From Devosia sp. FJ2-5-3 (GTDB taxonomy: Bacteria > Pseudomonadota > Alphaproteobacteria > Rhizobiales > Devosiaceae), in contig NZ_CP104007.1 in assembly GCF_029201545.1 (NCBI RefSeq), forward strand, positions 496,001 to 560,000: 64,000 bases of DNA, written 5' to 3'. Positions 34,104 through 44,882 of the stretch are shown in pieces. The first letter of the stretch is position 1. Each line of letters starts with the position of its first letter. The notes below the pieces were generated by a model. That model had not been told where the DNA came from. It ran no database searches and saw nothing but the letters and a program-made list of their open reading frames with translations. The position numbers and the translations under genes are program-made.

Positions 34104-35339
34104 CTAGCTGCGATAGTCGCCATTGATGGTGATGTAGCCATGGGTGAGGTCGCAGGTGTAGACCGTAGCCTTGCCCTCGCCGAGGCCGAGGCTGACGGTC
34201 AATTCCAGTTCCTCGCCCTTCATATAGGCGCTGGTCGCGGCTTCGTCGTAGCCGGCGGCGCGTTCGCCGTTCCGGGCGACGGTCAGGTCGCCAAAGCGGA
34301 TCGAGAGCAGGTCACGGTCGGCAGGCTCGCCGGCCTTGCCAACGGCCATGACCACGCGGCCCCAATTGGCGTCTTCGCCGGCGATGGCGGTCTTGACCAG
34401 AGGTGAGTCCGCAATGGCCTTGCCGATGCGGAAGGCGCTTTCATCGGAAACGGCCCCTTCGACGTGGACGGAAACCTGCTTGGTGGCGCCTTCGCCGTCG
34501 CGGACGACATGGATGGCCAGTTCAAACAGCACGTCGGAGAGGGCCTGCCCGAAGATCTCGGCACGGGGATCCTCGAGGCTCTCGATCGGGTCGATTGGCG
34601 CCTTGCCGGTGGCGAAGGCCAACAGCGTGTCCGAAGTGGAGGTGTCGCTGTCGACGGTGATGGAATTAAAGCTCGTCTGGTTGTGCTTGGCGAGCAGCGC
34701 CTGCAGCACGGGCGCGGCGATGGGCATGTCGGTGACCACGAAGGAGAGCATGGTGGCCATGTCAGGCGCGATCATGCCGGAGCCCTTGGCAATGCCGTTG
34801 ATCCTGACCTCAACGCCGTCGATCTCCAGCACGGCGCCGGAGAGCTTTGGAAACGTGTCGGTGGTCATGATCGCCTTGGCCGGATCGATCCAGGGCAGGG
34901 CGGTCATGCGGGTGGCCGTCTCGTCGAGGACGCCATCGAATTTGGAGGCGTCGATAAGCTCGCCGATCACGCCGGTCTGGGCAATGAACACCTCCGAGGG
35001 ATCACAGCCAAGCGCCTCGGCGGCGACCCTGGTAATGTAGCGGACGCTCTCGCGGCCCTTCATGCCGGTGAAGGCGTTGGAATTGCCCGAATTGACCACA
35101 AGGCCACGGGCGAGGCCGCCCACGAGATTTTCACGGCAAAGTTCGACGGCGGCCGATGAGCATTTAGACCGGGTCAGCACGCCCGCGACAGTCGTGCCTT
35201 CGTCGAAGGCCATGAGCAGAACGTCGGTGCGGTTCTTGTACTTGATGCCGGCTTCGGCCGTGGCAAAGCGCACGCCAGCGATCGGGGGCAGGTCCGGATA
35301 GGATTTTGGAGCGAGGGGAGAAACCGGATGAGCAGCCAT
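34104..35339 (-). CDS. argJ: Bifunctional glutamate N-acetyltransferase / ornithine acetyltransferase
   Basis: 411 residues. Makes N-acetylglutamate and recycles the acetyl group to ornithine. Autoprocessing site ADMATMLSF type ([14 protein letters not shown]; cleavage before Thr), with upstream AKGSGMI and the [10 protein letters not shown] motif. N-terminus from the first ATG, which fits family length. First gene of an operon with GNAT and Nudix genes, a conserved Rhizobiales arrangement that often includes secA and PpiC genes. Confidence 0.96.
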   Translation of the reverse strand: MAAHPVSPLAPKSYPDLPPIAGVRFATAEAGIKYKNRTDVLLMAFDEGTTVAGVLTRSKCSSAAVELCRENLVGGLARGLVVNSGNSNAFTGMKGRESVRYITRVAAEALGCDPSEVFIAQTGVIGELIDASKFDGVLDETATRMTALPWIDPAKAIMTTDTFPKLSGAVLEIDGVEVRINGIAKGSGMIAPDMATMLSFVVTDMPIAAPVLQALLAKHNQTSFNSITVDSDTSTSDTLLAFATGKAPIDPIESLEDPRAEIFGQALSDVLFELAIHVVRDGEGATKQVSVHVEGAVSDESAFRIGKAIADSPLVKTAIAGEDANWGRVVMAVGKAGEPADRDLLSIRFGDLTVARNGERAAGYDEAATSAYMKGEELELTVSLGLGEGKATVYTCDLTHGYITINGDYRS

Positions 35340-35445
35340 GGCACAAGACCTTGTTGGGCAGAATGACTGCTGTGGTGTGCCTCAAAGGTGTGGCGGGCGC
35401 AAGAGTTCGGGGTTTCGCGCCAACCGAAAGCTTTGGCCTGGGGCC

Positions 35446-35676
35446 TCAGGCCGGATTGGACTTGCGCCCGGCGATGAAGGCGCCAAAGCGGGTGGTGATG
35501 AAGGGCACGATGAAAAAGACGATGGTCGACGCCATGAACGGCACGAGAATGAAGCTGCGCTGCCAGAATTCCCAGCCGGGGGTAGCGAGACTGACCAGCG
35601 CCGCATAGATGACGACGATGGGATAGACGGCCAGTGTCATGAGGAATGCCATGCGGATGCGAGAGGAAAAGCTCAT
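35446..35676 (-). CDS. Two-helix membrane protein, DUF2798-like
   Basis: 76 residues with two hydrophobic helices (MAFLMTLAVYPIVVIYAALV and ILVPFMASTIVFFIVPFI) and a short basic tail (AGRKSNPA). Pattern resembles DUF2798 proteins. Divergent from a TetR gene with two operator-like palindromes between them, so probably repressed by that TetR. Function unknown. Confidence 0.8.
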   Translation of the reverse strand: MSFSSRIRMAFLMTLAVYPIVVIYAALVSLATPGWEFWQRSFILVPFMASTIVFFIVPFITTRFGAFIAGRKSNPA

Positions 35677-35692
35677 TTGGGATGATCCAATA

Positions 35693-35707
35693 GAAACGGT
35701 ACGTTTC
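35693..35707. promoter_or_regulatory. Candidate TetR operator 1
   Basis: Arms gaaacg/cgtttc with a 3-bp centre. One of two similar sites whose centres are 24 bp apart, flanking a ttataat that could be a -10 element. Confidence 0.6.
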
Positions 35708-35715
35708 GTTATAAT

Positions 35716-35732
35716 CGAAACGAGCCGTTTCG
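35716..35732. promoter_or_regulatory. Candidate TetR operator 2
   Basis: Arms cgaaacg/cgtttcg with a 3-bp centre; shares gaaacg-N3-cgtttc with operator 1. Lies 43 bp before the TetR start. Confidence 0.6.
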
Positions 35733-35775
35733 TTCAAGTCTTTTCTTTGCGTTTGTTTGAGGCCATATTGGAAGC

Positions 35776-36411
35776 ATGACACAGCCAGTTGATATCGAAC
35801 GCGAGGATGACGGCAGCGACATTGCTCGCCGCTCTATCGGCGCACGGCGCAATCCCGCCAGCCAGGACGCGATCCTTGATGCTGCGGAAGCCATCCTGCG
35901 CGAAGAAGGCATTCCCGGATTTTCCATCGAGGCGGTTGCGCGGCGGGCACGGGCCGGCAAGCCGACCATCTATCGGTGGTGGCCGAACAGGGCGGCGCTG
36001 CTGCTCGATGTCTATAAGCGGTTCAAGAATCAGAGGCCCTTTCCCGACACGGGCACGCTGAGGGGGGATCTTGTCGGCTTCCTCGAAAACCAGCTTCTCG
36101 GGTTTTGGAAAGACAGTCTTTGCGGCACGGTCTACCGCTCGATCATCGCAGAAGCGCAGGTGGATCAGGGGGCAGCGGGGGCCTTGCAGGCCTATCATCG
36201 CGAGCGGCAGGCGTTTGCGGCGCAGATCGTCGAGCGGGCAAAGGGGCGGGGTGAAATCGACAAGGGCGTAAACGCCATTGTCGCCATAGACCTCGTGGTC
36301 TCGTTTGCCTGGCACCAATTGCTGATCGGCCGGATCGAGGCGGCGATGGACGAAATCGAGATCGTCGTCGATATGGTGCTGCAGGGCCTCGAAGGATACC
36401 GGGCCACATAG
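35776..36411 (+). CDS. TetR/AcrR family regulator
   Basis: 211 residues. N-terminal HTH (residues about 30-75): ASQDAILDAAEAILREEG, FSIEAVARRARAGKPTIYRWW, PNRAALLLDVY. The C-terminal part, ligand-binding and dimerising, ends in GLEGYRAT. Probable autorepressor and repressor of the divergent membrane gene through the twin palindromes. Inducer unknown. Convergent with the PpiC gene, sharing a terminator. Confidence 0.92.
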   Translation: MTQPVDIEREDDGSDIARRSIGARRNPASQDAILDAAEAILREEGIPGFSIEAVARRARAGKPTIYRWWPNRAALLLDVYKRFKNQRPFPDTGTLRGDLVGFLENQLLGFWKDSLCGTVYRSIIAEAQVDQGAAGALQAYHRERQAFAAQIVERAKGRGEIDKGVNAIVAIDLVVSFAWHQLLIGRIEAAMDEIEIVVDMVLQGLEGYRAT

Positions 36412-36439
36412 AAAAACGGCCCCGGACGAACCGGGGCCG
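36412..36439 (-). terminator. Intrinsic terminator between tetR-type and ppiC-type genes
   Basis: cggccccgg, five bases, ccggggccg, with an aaaaa on the left that becomes a T tract when read leftward; ends the PpiC transcript. Confidence 0.75.
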
Positions 36440-36445
36440 AAAGGA

Positions 36446-37369
36446 TTACTGGCCGGCGGCTTCGGCTTCAGGGGCCGCCGCGTCCTGGGCTTCCATGGCA
36501 GCGGCCAGGGCCGGGTCGGCGATGTCGATCTCGACGCCGCTCATCAAATCCTCGACCTTTTCGTTGAAGCTGCGCATCAGCACCTGCTGCTGGATCTGCG
36601 GCGCGACCTGCTCGAAGGTCGGCGGCTGAGACTGGCGCTTTTCACCCAGCTTGATGATGTGCCAGCCGAACTGGGACTGGATGGGGGCGGAGACTTCGCC
36701 CGGCTCGGTGAGAGCAAAGGCGGCTTCCTCGAAGGAGGGGACCATCATGCCCTTGCCGAAAAAGCCAAGGTCGCCGCCATTGGCGCCGCTGCCCGGATCG
36801 ATCGACTTCTCCTTGGCGATGGCGGCAAAATCGGCACCGCCGTCGAGCTCCGCCTTGATCGCATTGGCCTCTTCTTCGCTTTCAACCAGGATATGGCTGG
36901 CGCGAATTTCGTCCTGCGGAGTGAACTGGGCGGTAAAGGCGTCATAATCGGCGCGGACGGCCTCCTCGGTCACGGCGCCGGCAATGGCTTCGGCGAAATA
37001 GGCCCGACGCAGCGCGCGTTCCTCGAGATATTTGAGGCGCTGGGCAAAGAGCGGGGTCTGGTCCATGCCAGCCTCTTTGGCGGCGCCGGCCATCACCTTC
37101 ATGTCGATGACGACGCGCAGCAGGAAGGGGCGGCGCTCTTCGGCCGGCATCTGCGCCAGATCCTGTGCCAGATCCTCGGCGGCAAAGCTGAGGTCGGCCT
37201 CGGTTATCGCCTCGCCGCCAACGGTGGCGACGACGGTCTCGGGCGTGACGGCAGCGGCTTCAGCGGCGGGAGTTGCGGCATCCTGGGCATAACTGGCAAT
37301 TGCAGGCACGGATGCGAGTAGGGCGGCCAGGCTGATGGTGCGGACCAGGCGCAGCGTAAAATTCTTCAT
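36446..37369 (-). CDS. Periplasmic PpiC-type peptidyl-prolyl isomerase (parvulin)
   Basis: 307 residues. Signal peptide (SLAALLASVPAIASYA), then an N-terminal SurA-like helical segment and a parvulin domain at about residues 135-245: IRASHILVESEEEANAIKAE, GSGANGGDLGFFGKGMMVPS, FALTEPGEVSAPIQSQFGWH, IIKLGEK. The C-terminal Ala/Glu-rich tail is low complexity. Folds exported proteins; divergent from secA. Confidence 0.92.
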   Translation of the reverse strand: MKNFTLRLVRTISLAALLASVPAIASYAQDAATPAAEAAAVTPETVVATVGGEAITEADLSFAAEDLAQDLAQMPAEERRPFLLRVVIDMKVMAGAAKEAGMDQTPLFAQRLKYLEERALRRAYFAEAIAGAVTEEAVRADYDAFTAQFTPQDEIRASHILVESEEEANAIKAELDGGADFAAIAKEKSIDPGSGANGGDLGFFGKGMMVPSFEEAAFALTEPGEVSAPIQSQFGWHIIKLGEKRQSQPPTFEQVAPQIQQQVLMRSFNEKVEDLMSGVEIDIADPALAAAMEAQDAAAPEAEAAGQ

Positions 37370-37776
37370 AGGGTCCAGGAACTCCTTTGCCGGTTGCAGG
37401 GGCTGAAACCGGCGTGTTCGGTTCAGGTGGCGGTGGCCACCTCAGTGTTGGCCCTGCCTTCACACGACAGATGGGCCAAATTGTGCCCTGACCCGGCCGC
37501 TTCAGCAAACTTGCTGGCCGCCAAATATTCGAGGCGGGAAAGGTGTCGCCGATTTGGGCAACATTGACAAGATACGACCCCACTCTTACATCTCACCCGC
37601 TTTTCCAAAGCGTGGACAGAGCAGCGCGACACGCGCGCCTTGCGCCCACGGATCAATTCACAAGGGGAGCCGAAAGAGCTCTCCGACGTTGTGACGGGGC
37701 GGGATAGGCCGGCCGAGCGCCCGCAGACGCCGGCCGCCTCATTCTGCACCGCTGCCCAGAACAAAGGACCAGACGA
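37370..37776. other. 407-bp gap between the divergent isomerase and secA genes
   Basis: No convincing gene. Open frames here lack ribosome sites or family similarity. It holds the probable secA promoter and otherwise nothing I recognise. Confidence 0.6.
37564..37591 (+). promoter_or_regulatory. Probable secA sigma70-type promoter
   Basis: TTGACA, 16 bp, TTACAT. It is the best -35/-10 pair in the gap and would give a leader of about 180 nt. Confidence 0.45.
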
Positions 37777-40497
37777 ATGGCACTTGCTGCGCTTGCCCGA
37801 AAGATTTTCGGGTCACCGTCCGACCGGCAGGTCAAGCGGTATCAGGGCAGGGTCGCCGCCATCAATGCGCTGGAACCAGAACTGGCAAAGCTCACCGACG
37901 AGCAATTGCGGGCACGGACCGACGAATTCAAGGCGCAGCTGGCCCAGGGCACCAAGCTCGAAGATTTGATCGTACCAGCCTTCGCCACCGTGCGCGAAGC
38001 CAGTAAGCGCGTGCTCGGCATGCGCCATTTCGACGTTCAGCTGGTCGGCGGCATGGTGCTCAACGACCGCGCCATCGCCGAAATGCGCACCGGTGAAGGC
38101 AAGACGCTGGTGGCCACGCTGGCTGTCTATCTCAATGCGCTGACGGGCGAGGGCGTGCACGTCGTCACGGTCAACGACTATCTGGCACGGCGCGACGCCG
38201 GCTGGATGGGGCAGATCTATTCGTTCCTCGGCATGAAGACCGGCATCATCGTGCATGGCCTTTCCGACCAGGAACGCCGCGACGCCTATGCGGCCGACAT
38301 CACCTACGGCACCAATAACGAATTCGGCTTCGACTATCTGCGCGACAACATGAAATATACGCGCGCCCAGATGGTTCAGCGCGGCCATGCCTTCGCCATC
38401 GTCGACGAAGTGGACTCGATCCTCATCGACGAGGCGCGCACGCCGCTGATCATTTCGGGCCCGTCCGAAGACCGCTCCGATCTCTATATCAAGGTCGACA
38501 GCCTCATGCCGCTGATCGGCGAGGGTGATTTCGAGCTCGACGAAAAGCTGCGCGCCGCAACCTATACCGACCAGGGCATCGAAAAGCTCGAGGCGGCGCT
38601 GGCGGAAGCCGGGATGCTCAAGGGCGATTCTCTCTACGATGTGGAAAACGTCGCCCTCGTCCACCACGCCAATTCGGCCCTGCGGGCGCACAAGCTGTTC
38701 CGCAAGGACAAGGACTATATCGTCCGGAACGACGAAGTCGTCATCATCGACGAGTTCTCCGGACGCATGATGCCCGGCCGCCGCTATTCGGAGGGGCTCC
38801 ACCAGGCACTGGAAGCCAAAGAAGGCGCCAAGATCCAGCCGGAAAACCAGACCCTGGCTTCGATCACCTTCCAGAATTATTTCCGCCTCTACAAGAAGCT
38901 GGCCGGCATGACCGGTACGGCCCTGACCGAGGCCGAGGAATTCGGCGACATCTACAGCCTGGGCGTGGTCACCATCCCGACCAATGTGCCGGTACAGCGC
39001 ATCGACGAAGATGACGCCATCTACCGCACCGCCGAAGAAAAATTCGACGCCATCGCCGATCTGATCAAGGAATGCCAGGAGCGCGGCCAGCCCGTGCTGG
39101 TCGGCACCACATCGATCGAAAAAAGCGAGATGCTGGCCGAACTCCTGCGCAAGAAGAATGTGGGCCAGATGAACGTGCTCAATGCGCGCCATCACGAGCA
39201 GGAAGCCTTCATCGTCGCCGATGCCGGCCTGCCGGGCGCCATCACCATCGCCACCAACATGGCGGGTCGTGGTACCGACATCCAGCTTGGCGGCAATCTC
39301 GAAATGCGTATCGAGCGCGAAGCCAAGGATCTCGAGGGCGATGCCCGCGAGGCCAAGATCGCCGAGATCAAGGCCACTATCGCCGAAGAGAAGAAGAAGG
39401 CGCTGGCAGCAGGCGGCCTCATGGTCATCGGCACCGAGCGCCACGAAAGTCGGCGTATCGACAACCAGCTGCGCGGTCGCTCCGGTCGCCAGGGCGATCC
39501 GGGCCACTCGAAATTCTACCTGTCGCTTCAGGACGACCTGATGCGCATCTTCCCGGTGGACAGCATGGATTCCATGCTTGGCAAGCTGGGCCTCGAGCAG
39601 GGTGAGAGCATTACCCACCCTTGGGTCACCAAGGCCATCGAGCGTGCGCAGGGCAAGGTGGAGTCGCGCAATTTCGACATCCGCAAGAACATCCTCAAAT
39701 ATGACGACGTGATGAACGATCAGCGCAAGGTGATTTTCGAGCAGCGTCTCGAATTCATGGACGCCGAGGATGTCAGCGAGACGACGGCCGAAATGCGTCA
39801 CGGCGTTGTCGACACCATCGTCGCCAAGGCAATTCCGCCGCGCTCCTATCCCGAGCAGTGGAACAGCGAGCAGCTCGAGGCGGCCGCCAAGACCTATCTC
39901 AATGTCGATGCTCCCATCGCCGAGTGGGCGAAGGAAGAAGGCATCGACGCCGAAGTGGTGGAGACCCGCCTGCGTCAGGCTGCCGATGCCGTCATCACCG
40001 CCAAGGAAGAGAAATACTCGGCCAATGTCATGCGCCAGGTGGAGAAGTCGATCCTCCTGCAGTCCATCGACGGGCTGTGGCGCGAGCATCTTGTCATGCT
40101 TGACCACCTCTCCAAGGTCGTGGGCTGGCGCGGCATCGCCCAGCGCGATCCGCTGACCGAGTACAAGCAGGAAGCCTATGAGCTGTTCCAGGGGCTGCTG
40201 GCCAATCTGCGCGAACTGGTCACCACCCAGATGAGCCATATCGAGTTGCAGATCCGGCAGCCCGAGCCCCCTCCGGCGCCCGATTTCGCGCGCATGGCGC
40301 AGACCCATATCGACCCGATCACCGGCGAGAACGATGCCGGCACCGGCAATGGCGCGACCGCCGCGCTCGGTGCCACCGGCAGCGACCCATCGCTGGCGCC
40401 GCTCGATCCCAAATTGCTGGCGGGCCTGTCCCGCAATGCGCCCTGCCCCTGTGGGTCGGGCAAGAAGGTCAAGCACTGCCACGGCGCGTTTGCCTGA
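37777..40497 (+). CDS. secA: Preprotein translocase ATPase SecA
   Basis: 906 residues, full length. Drives proteins through SecYEG using ATP. Walker A in [19 protein letters not shown], Walker B in [39 protein letters not shown] and a helical scaffold. The C-terminus ends with the SecB/lipid-binding zinc motif [14 protein letters not shown] after a Pro/Gly linker. Followed directly by a strong terminator. Single gene. Confidence 0.98.
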   Translation: MALAALARKIFGSPSDRQVKRYQGRVAAINALEPELAKLTDEQLRARTDEFKAQLAQGTKLEDLIVPAFATVREASKRVLGMRHFDVQLVGGMVLNDRAIAEMRTGEGKTLVATLAVYLNALTGEGVHVVTVNDYLARRDAGWMGQIYSFLGMKTGIIVHGLSDQERRDAYAADITYGTNNEFGFDYLRDNMKYTRAQMVQRGHAFAIVDEVDSILIDEARTPLIISGPSEDRSDLYIKVDSLMPLIGEGDFELDEKLRAATYTDQGIEKLEAALAEAGMLKGDSLYDVENVALVHHANSALRAHKLFRKDKDYIVRNDEVVIIDEFSGRMMPGRRYSEGLHQALEAKEGAKIQPENQTLASITFQNYFRLYKKLAGMTGTALTEAEEFGDIYSLGVVTIPTNVPVQRIDEDDAIYRTAEEKFDAIADLIKECQERGQPVLVGTTSIEKSEMLAELLRKKNVGQMNVLNARHHEQEAFIVADAGLPGAITIATNMAGRGTDIQLGGNLEMRIEREAKDLEGDAREAKIAEIKATIAEEKKKALAAGGLMVIGTERHESRRIDNQLRGRSGRQGDPGHSKFYLSLQDDLMRIFPVDSMDSMLGKLGLEQGESITHPWVTKAIERAQGKVESRNFDIRKNILKYDDVMNDQRKVIFEQRLEFMDAEDVSETTAEMRHGVVDTIVAKAIPPRSYPEQWNSEQLEAAAKTYLNVDAPIAEWAKEEGIDAEVVETRLRQAADAVITAKEEKYSANVMRQVEKSILLQSIDGLWREHLVMLDHLSKVVGWRGIAQRDPLTEYKQEAYELFQGLLANLRELVTTQMSHIELQIRQPEPPPAPDFARMAQTHIDPITGENDAGTGNGATAALGATGSDPSLAPLDPKLLAGLSRNAPCPCGSGKKVKHCHGAFA

Positions 40498-40514
40498 GGC
40501 GACTGAATAGATTG

Positions 40515-40545
40515 AAAAAGCCCCGGAGCGATCCGGGGCTTTTTT
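40515..40545 (+). terminator. Intrinsic terminator of secA
   Basis: aaaaagccccgga, four bases, tccggggctttttt immediately after the gene. Confidence 0.85.
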
Positions 40546-40596
40546 GTATTTTTGGGGGGGGGCGGAGGTGGGCGCGAGGCTGCGCCGCCATCATCT

Positions 40597-40682
40597 CCCT
40601 TGGGCTTGACCCGAGGGGCACTGCGAGAGTCTCAATAGGGTACCTCGCTCCTGGAGGGAGGCCCTCGGGTCAAGCCCGAGGG
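40597..40682. repeat. Inverted pair of 21-bp ccctcgggtcaagcccgaggg palindromes
   Basis: The left copy (40597-40617) is in reverse orientation with one mismatch; the right copy (40662-40682) is perfect, 44 bp away. Both fall in the 289-bp gap after secA, which has no gene. The third copy, at 32737, carries a compensatory change. Confidence 0.65.
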
Positions 40683-40786
40683 AAGCTCCGTCCGGAGGAC
40701 GGGATTAAGGCCAGGGCTCAGTTGTAACCACTCACCCGCGAGGAGGGGGGAGGATAGGATGACTCGGGCGATACGAATGAAAAAGC

Positions 40787-41776
40787 CTATTCAGGCAGTG
40801 CGAACTCCAGCAGCAGGTTGCGCTGCCAGTCGTTGAAATTATTGTCCGAGCCGATCAGGATGCGCGTCTCGCCATTGGGGGCGGTGTGCACCATGAGGGA
40901 TTCCATATTGTCGATCTCGGTGCCCTCGGCGGAGAGCAGCAGTTCGCCCTCCATGAGATTGCCGGGGCGCACCTGGGCGGCGGGCACCCGACGCAGATTC
41001 ATCACGAAGCTGAAGAGCGCCACGCCGCGCTCCAGCACCAGCAGATCGCCATTGGGCAGGAAGGCGCAGTCGGTCGGATTGACGATGGGGCTGTTGACAT
41101 AGCCGATCGGGCCCTTGTCGTTGATGCCCAGCAGCCAGCCACGATGATTGCCGTCATCGTCGAGCGCTTCCTCGGTGATCAGCAGTGTCGAGCCGGCAAT
41201 CGGGGAGGCGGGAGGCGCTATGCAGATCGATTCCAGCGATTCATTGGTGCGCAGATCGGTCAGCCAGTCGGGAATGGCGATCTCGCGCGCCGGCCCACCG
41301 GGACGGCCATCGGTGATGGTGAAATCGGCGACGCGGGTGAGGTTCTCGAAGCTGACGCGGACGGCGGCCGCAACGCCGTCGCGCCAGACCGTGTCCATGC
41401 CTTCGGCATCCCGCGCATATTGGCGGGGCAGGGGGGCGCCGGCCGAATTCTGCACGGGTTCGATGGTAACGCCGATAAAGCCGAAGAGGCGGGTGTCCTC
41501 GTCATAGGCAAGGCTGCCGGAGACGAACTGTCCCCGGTCGGTGACGAAGGCGATGCGCTGGTCCGGCCCGGTGACAGTGACGCTGGAGAGGCCGCCAAAA
41601 GTGTCGTCCTGGCTCTGCAGCGTCAGCCCGCCCCTGAAGACAAGGCCCTGGACGCTTTGGTCGAGCCCCACGCCCTTGAAGCGCGTCACCTGTGCCGCTG
41701 CCACCGTGGCGTCCACCGCCCCGGCGGGAAACGCCACGGCGCTCAAGAGGATCGCAAGGGCGGCAGCCCTTCTCAT
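40787..41776 (-). CDS. Phytase-esterase-like secreted protein (PF13449 type)
   Basis: 329 residues with a signal peptide ([16 protein letters not shown]) and a beta-propeller-like esterase-like-phytase pattern: [60 protein letters not shown], and [24 protein letters not shown]. Activity unproven. Start overlaps the cobT stop by 4 bp, so it is probably expressed with cobT, though no link to cobalamin is known. Confidence 0.85.
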   Translation of the reverse strand: MRRAAALAILLSAVAFPAGAVDATVAAAQVTRFKGVGLDQSVQGLVFRGGLTLQSQDDTFGGLSSVTVTGPDQRIAFVTDRGQFVSGSLAYDEDTRLFGFIGVTIEPVQNSAGAPLPRQYARDAEGMDTVWRDGVAAAVRVSFENLTRVADFTITDGRPGGPAREIAIPDWLTDLRTNESLESICIAPPASPIAGSTLLITEEALDDDGNHRGWLLGINDKGPIGYVNSPIVNPTDCAFLPNGDLLVLERGVALFSFVMNLRRVPAAQVRPGNLMEGELLLSAEGTEIDNMESLMVHTAPNGETRILIGSDNNFNDWQRNLLLEFALPE

Positions 41777-43662
41777 CTCCGGCCGCGACGCCGTGTCTGG
41801 GCCGGCATTTCCTCGTCAAAGAGCGCCGCCAGCTCATCGGTGAGCGCGCCGGCCAATTCCTCGGCATCGAGCAGGGTCACGGCGCGGCGATAATAGCGCG
41901 TCACGTCGTGGCCGATGCCCACGGCCACCAGCTGGATGGGCGAGCGGGTTTCGATGTCCTCGATCACCTGGCGAAGGTGGGCTTCGAGATAATTGCCGGC
42001 ATTGACCGACTGAGTCGAGTCGTCGACCGGGGCGCCGTCGGAGATGACCATCATGATGCGGCGCTGCTCGGGGCGTGCCATCAGGCGCTTGCGCGCCCAT
42101 TCGAGGGCCTCTCCGTCGATGTTTTCCTTGAGCAGCCCCTCGCGCATCATCAGGCCCAGATTGCGCCTTGCGTGGCGCCAGGGCTCGTCGGCGGCCTTGT
42201 AGATGATATGGCGGATGTCGTTGACGCGACCGGGATTGGGCGGACGGCCCGCTTCGAGCCAGGCTTCGCGGCTCTTGCCGCCCTTCCAGGCGCGCGTGGT
42301 GAAGCCGAGAATCTCGACCTTGACGCCGCAACGCTCGAGCGTGCGGGCGAGGATGTCTCCGCAGATGGCGGCAATGGTGATCGGACGGCCGCGCATGGAG
42401 CCGGAATTGTCGATCAGCAGCGTCACGACCGTGTCGCGGAAATCGGTGTCGTTCTCGACCTTAAAGCTCAGCGCCTGCATCGGATCGGTAACGACGCGGG
42501 TGAGGCGGGCGGTATCGAGCAGACCCTCTTCGAGGTCGAACTGCCAGCTCCGGTTCTGCTTGGCCATGAGGCGACGTTGCAGCTTGTTGGCCAGCCGTGC
42601 CACGGCGCCGGCCAGGTTTTCGAGCTGCTTGTCGAGGAGGGCGCGGAGCTGATCGAGCTCGTCGGGCGGGCACAATTCGGCCGCCTTGACGATCTCGTCA
42701 TATTTCTGGGTGAACACCTTGTAGTTAAACTGGTTGGTCAGCCGCTCGCCGCCATCCTTGGCGGGCGGGGGCATGGGCGCGTCTTCGCCGGCCTCGGCCT
42801 CGGCATCCTCGTCGACATCGGCCATGTCGGCTTCCATGCCTTCGACGTCGCCGGTCTCTTCGCTTTCGCCGGACTGCTGGTCGTCCTGGCTGTCGTCCTG
42901 CTCGCTCTCGCCTTCGCCCTGCTCCGGCGACTGGTCGGAGCCCTGGGCCTGCTCGGGCTGGCTGTCGTCGGCGCTCTCCTCGTCCGAGGAGTCGGGATCG
43001 TCCATCTCGCTTTCGGCGATGAGATTGAGGTCGCGCAGCACGGCGCGGGCGGCCTTCGAAAAGGCCTCCTGGTTCTCGTAGGTGCCCAGCAGCGCATCGA
43101 TGGAGGTTGCGGCCTTACTTTCGATTTCGCCGCGCCACAGGTCTACCAGGGCATGGCCGGAGGGCGGCACCGGCACGCCGGCAAGTTTTTCGCGCAGCAG
43201 AAGGCCCAGTGCTTCGGCCAGCGGGGCGTCGCCCTTGTCGCTGACTTCGGCAAAATTGGAGCGGAACAGCCGGTCCTCGAGCATTTCGGCAATATTGCCG
43301 GACATGCCGGGCATGCGCACGATCCCGAGCGATTCGACGCGCGCCTGTTCGAGCGCATCGAAGGCGGCGCGCGCCTGCGGGTCCATGGGGCTGCGCTTGC
43401 GATGGGTGTCGGGGTCGTGGCTGGCGAGCCGCATGGCCATGGCGTCGCCCTGGCCGCGGGCAATGGCAATGTCGCGCCGGGTGGGCAGGCGCGGCAGGTT
43501 GGCCAGACGCGCCTTGTCTGAGGTCAGGAGCGGCCGGTCGGAGGTGAAGCTCACCTCCAGCTCGGGCTTGGCGCCGATCGCGCGCACGGTCGCGCCCATG
43601 GCGGATTTGAACAGCTGGGTCTGGTCGGGCTTGTTCGGCTTGTTGCGCGGAGGCGTGGCCAT
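41773..43662 (-). CDS. cobT: Cobaltochelatase subunit CobT
   Basis: 629 residues from the ATG behind GGATAAG. Part of the CobNST complex that inserts cobalt into hydrogenobyrinic acid a,c-diamide. An N-terminal domain (residues about 1-200), a long acidic Asp/Glu/Ser/Gln region (about 215-300), and a C-terminal VWA domain with the MIDAS motif [21 protein letters not shown] and a final basic tail. Paired with cobS upstream. Confidence 0.95.
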   Translation of the reverse strand: MATPPRNKPNKPDQTQLFKSAMGATVRAIGAKPELEVSFTSDRPLLTSDKARLANLPRLPTRRDIAIARGQGDAMAMRLASHDPDTHRKRSPMDPQARAAFDALEQARVESLGIVRMPGMSGNIAEMLEDRLFRSNFAEVSDKGDAPLAEALGLLLREKLAGVPVPPSGHALVDLWRGEIESKAATSIDALLGTYENQEAFSKAARAVLRDLNLIAESEMDDPDSSDEESADDSQPEQAQGSDQSPEQGEGESEQDDSQDDQQSGESEETGDVEGMEADMADVDEDAEAEAGEDAPMPPPAKDGGERLTNQFNYKVFTQKYDEIVKAAELCPPDELDQLRALLDKQLENLAGAVARLANKLQRRLMAKQNRSWQFDLEEGLLDTARLTRVVTDPMQALSFKVENDTDFRDTVVTLLIDNSGSMRGRPITIAAICGDILARTLERCGVKVEILGFTTRAWKGGKSREAWLEAGRPPNPGRVNDIRHIIYKAADEPWRHARRNLGLMMREGLLKENIDGEALEWARKRLMARPEQRRIMMVISDGAPVDDSTQSVNAGNYLEAHLRQVIEDIETRSPIQLVAVGIGHDVTRYYRRAVTLLDAEELAGALTDELAALFDEEMPAQTRRRGRR

Positions 43663-43708
43663 GGTCTTATCCATTGTGCGGACGCCGACGCACCGGTTTT
43701 ATCGCGGC

Positions 43709-43784
43709 GTCATTCCCGCGAAAGCGGGAACCCCTGTTTGCTGACACATCCCGAAACGGAGGTTCCCGCTTTCGCGGGAATGAC
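43709..43784. repeat. 24-bp perfect inverted repeat between cobT and cobS
   Basis: Arms 43709-43732 and 43761-43784, each 24 bp, with 28 bp between. The core is cattcccgcgaaagcgggaa. Within each arm ttcccgc/gcgggaa is a further palindrome. Common dispersed element in proteobacteria. Confidence 0.75.
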
Positions 43785-43798
43785 CCGATGAATGTGGA

Positions 43799-44782
43799 TT
43801 ACGCCGTCACAGCCAGATTGGCGGAGCTTTCCGGCAGGTCCTCGCCGAAGACGCGCTGGTAGAACTCGGCCACGACCGGGCGCTCGAGCTCGTCACACTT
43901 GTTGAGGAAGGTGAGACGGAAGGAGAAGCCGATATCGCCGCCGAAAATCTGGGCGTTCTCGGCCCAGGTGATGACGGTACGCGGGCTCATTACGGTCGAA
44001 AGATCGCCATTGATGAAGGCCGAGCGGGTGAGGTCGGCGAGGCGCACCATGTTGGAGATGAGCTTCTTGCCCTTTTCGGTCTCGCCATAGGCCTTGTTCT
44101 TGGCGAGCACGATGCCGGCTTCCTTGTCGTGGGGAAGATAGTTCAGCGTGGTGACAAGGCTCCAGCGGTCCATCTGGCCCTGGTTGATCTGCTGGGTGCC
44201 GTGATAGAGGCCCGACGTGTCGCCCAGACCGATGGTGTTGGTGGTCGAGAACAGGCGGAAGGCCGGGTGGGGCGTGATCACGCGGTTCTGGTCGAGCAGG
44301 GTCAGGCGGCCCGACTGCTCGAGCACGCGCTGGATCACGAACATCACGTCCGGGCGGCCGGCATCATATTCGTCGAAGACGAGGGCGATGTTGTTCTGCA
44401 CGGCCCAGGGCAGGATGCCGTCGCGGAATTCGGTGATCTGCTTGCCGTCCTTGAGGACGATAGCGTCCTTACCGACGAGGTCGATACGGCTGACATGGCT
44501 GTCGAGGTTGACGCGGACGAGCGGCCAGTTGAGGCGGGCGGCGACCTGCTCCACATGGGTGGACTTGCCGGTGCCGTGATAGCCCTGGATCATGACGCGG
44601 CGGTTATAGGCAAAGCCGGCCAGGATCGCGAGCGTGGTGTTGCGGTCGAAAAGATAATCCGGGTCCACGGGCGGCACATGGCTGGTGCGCTCGGCATAAC
44701 CTTTGACCACCATGTCGGTATCGATGCCGAAAAGGTCTCTCGCCTTGTATTCGGTGTCGGGCAGATTGGTGAATTCGGTCAT
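43799..44782 (-). CDS. cobS: Cobaltochelatase subunit CobS
   Basis: 327 residues, AAA+ ATPase of the MoxR-like group. Walker [10 protein letters not shown], Walker [14 protein letters not shown], sensor region [20 protein letters not shown] and arginine finger areas. Powers cobalt insertion with CobT and the CobN subunit (not in this window). Upstream of cobT in the operon with the 24-bp repeat in the gap. Confidence 0.96.
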   Translation of the reverse strand: MTEFTNLPDTEYKARDLFGIDTDMVVKGYAERTSHVPPVDPDYLFDRNTTLAILAGFAYNRRVMIQGYHGTGKSTHVEQVAARLNWPLVRVNLDSHVSRIDLVGKDAIVLKDGKQITEFRDGILPWAVQNNIALVFDEYDAGRPDVMFVIQRVLEQSGRLTLLDQNRVITPHPAFRLFSTTNTIGLGDTSGLYHGTQQINQGQMDRWSLVTTLNYLPHDKEAGIVLAKNKAYGETEKGKKLISNMVRLADLTRSAFINGDLSTVMSPRTVITWAENAQIFGGDIGFSFRLTFLNKCDELERPVVAEFYQRVFGEDLPESSANLAVTA

Positions 44783-44882
44783 AGCAAGGGCTCGTGGATG
44801 AATGATTTTTCCGGTGGGAGACGCTTGGCGCCGGGGGCTCTATAGCAGTCGCCCCTTCGGTAGCCAAGTTGTCACGGCTGCG

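Noticed and set aside
37813..40482. 889-residue minus-strand frame
   Set aside because: Antisense of secA, an effect of high GC at third positions.
41692..43521. 609-residue plus-strand frame
   Set aside because: Antisense of cobT.
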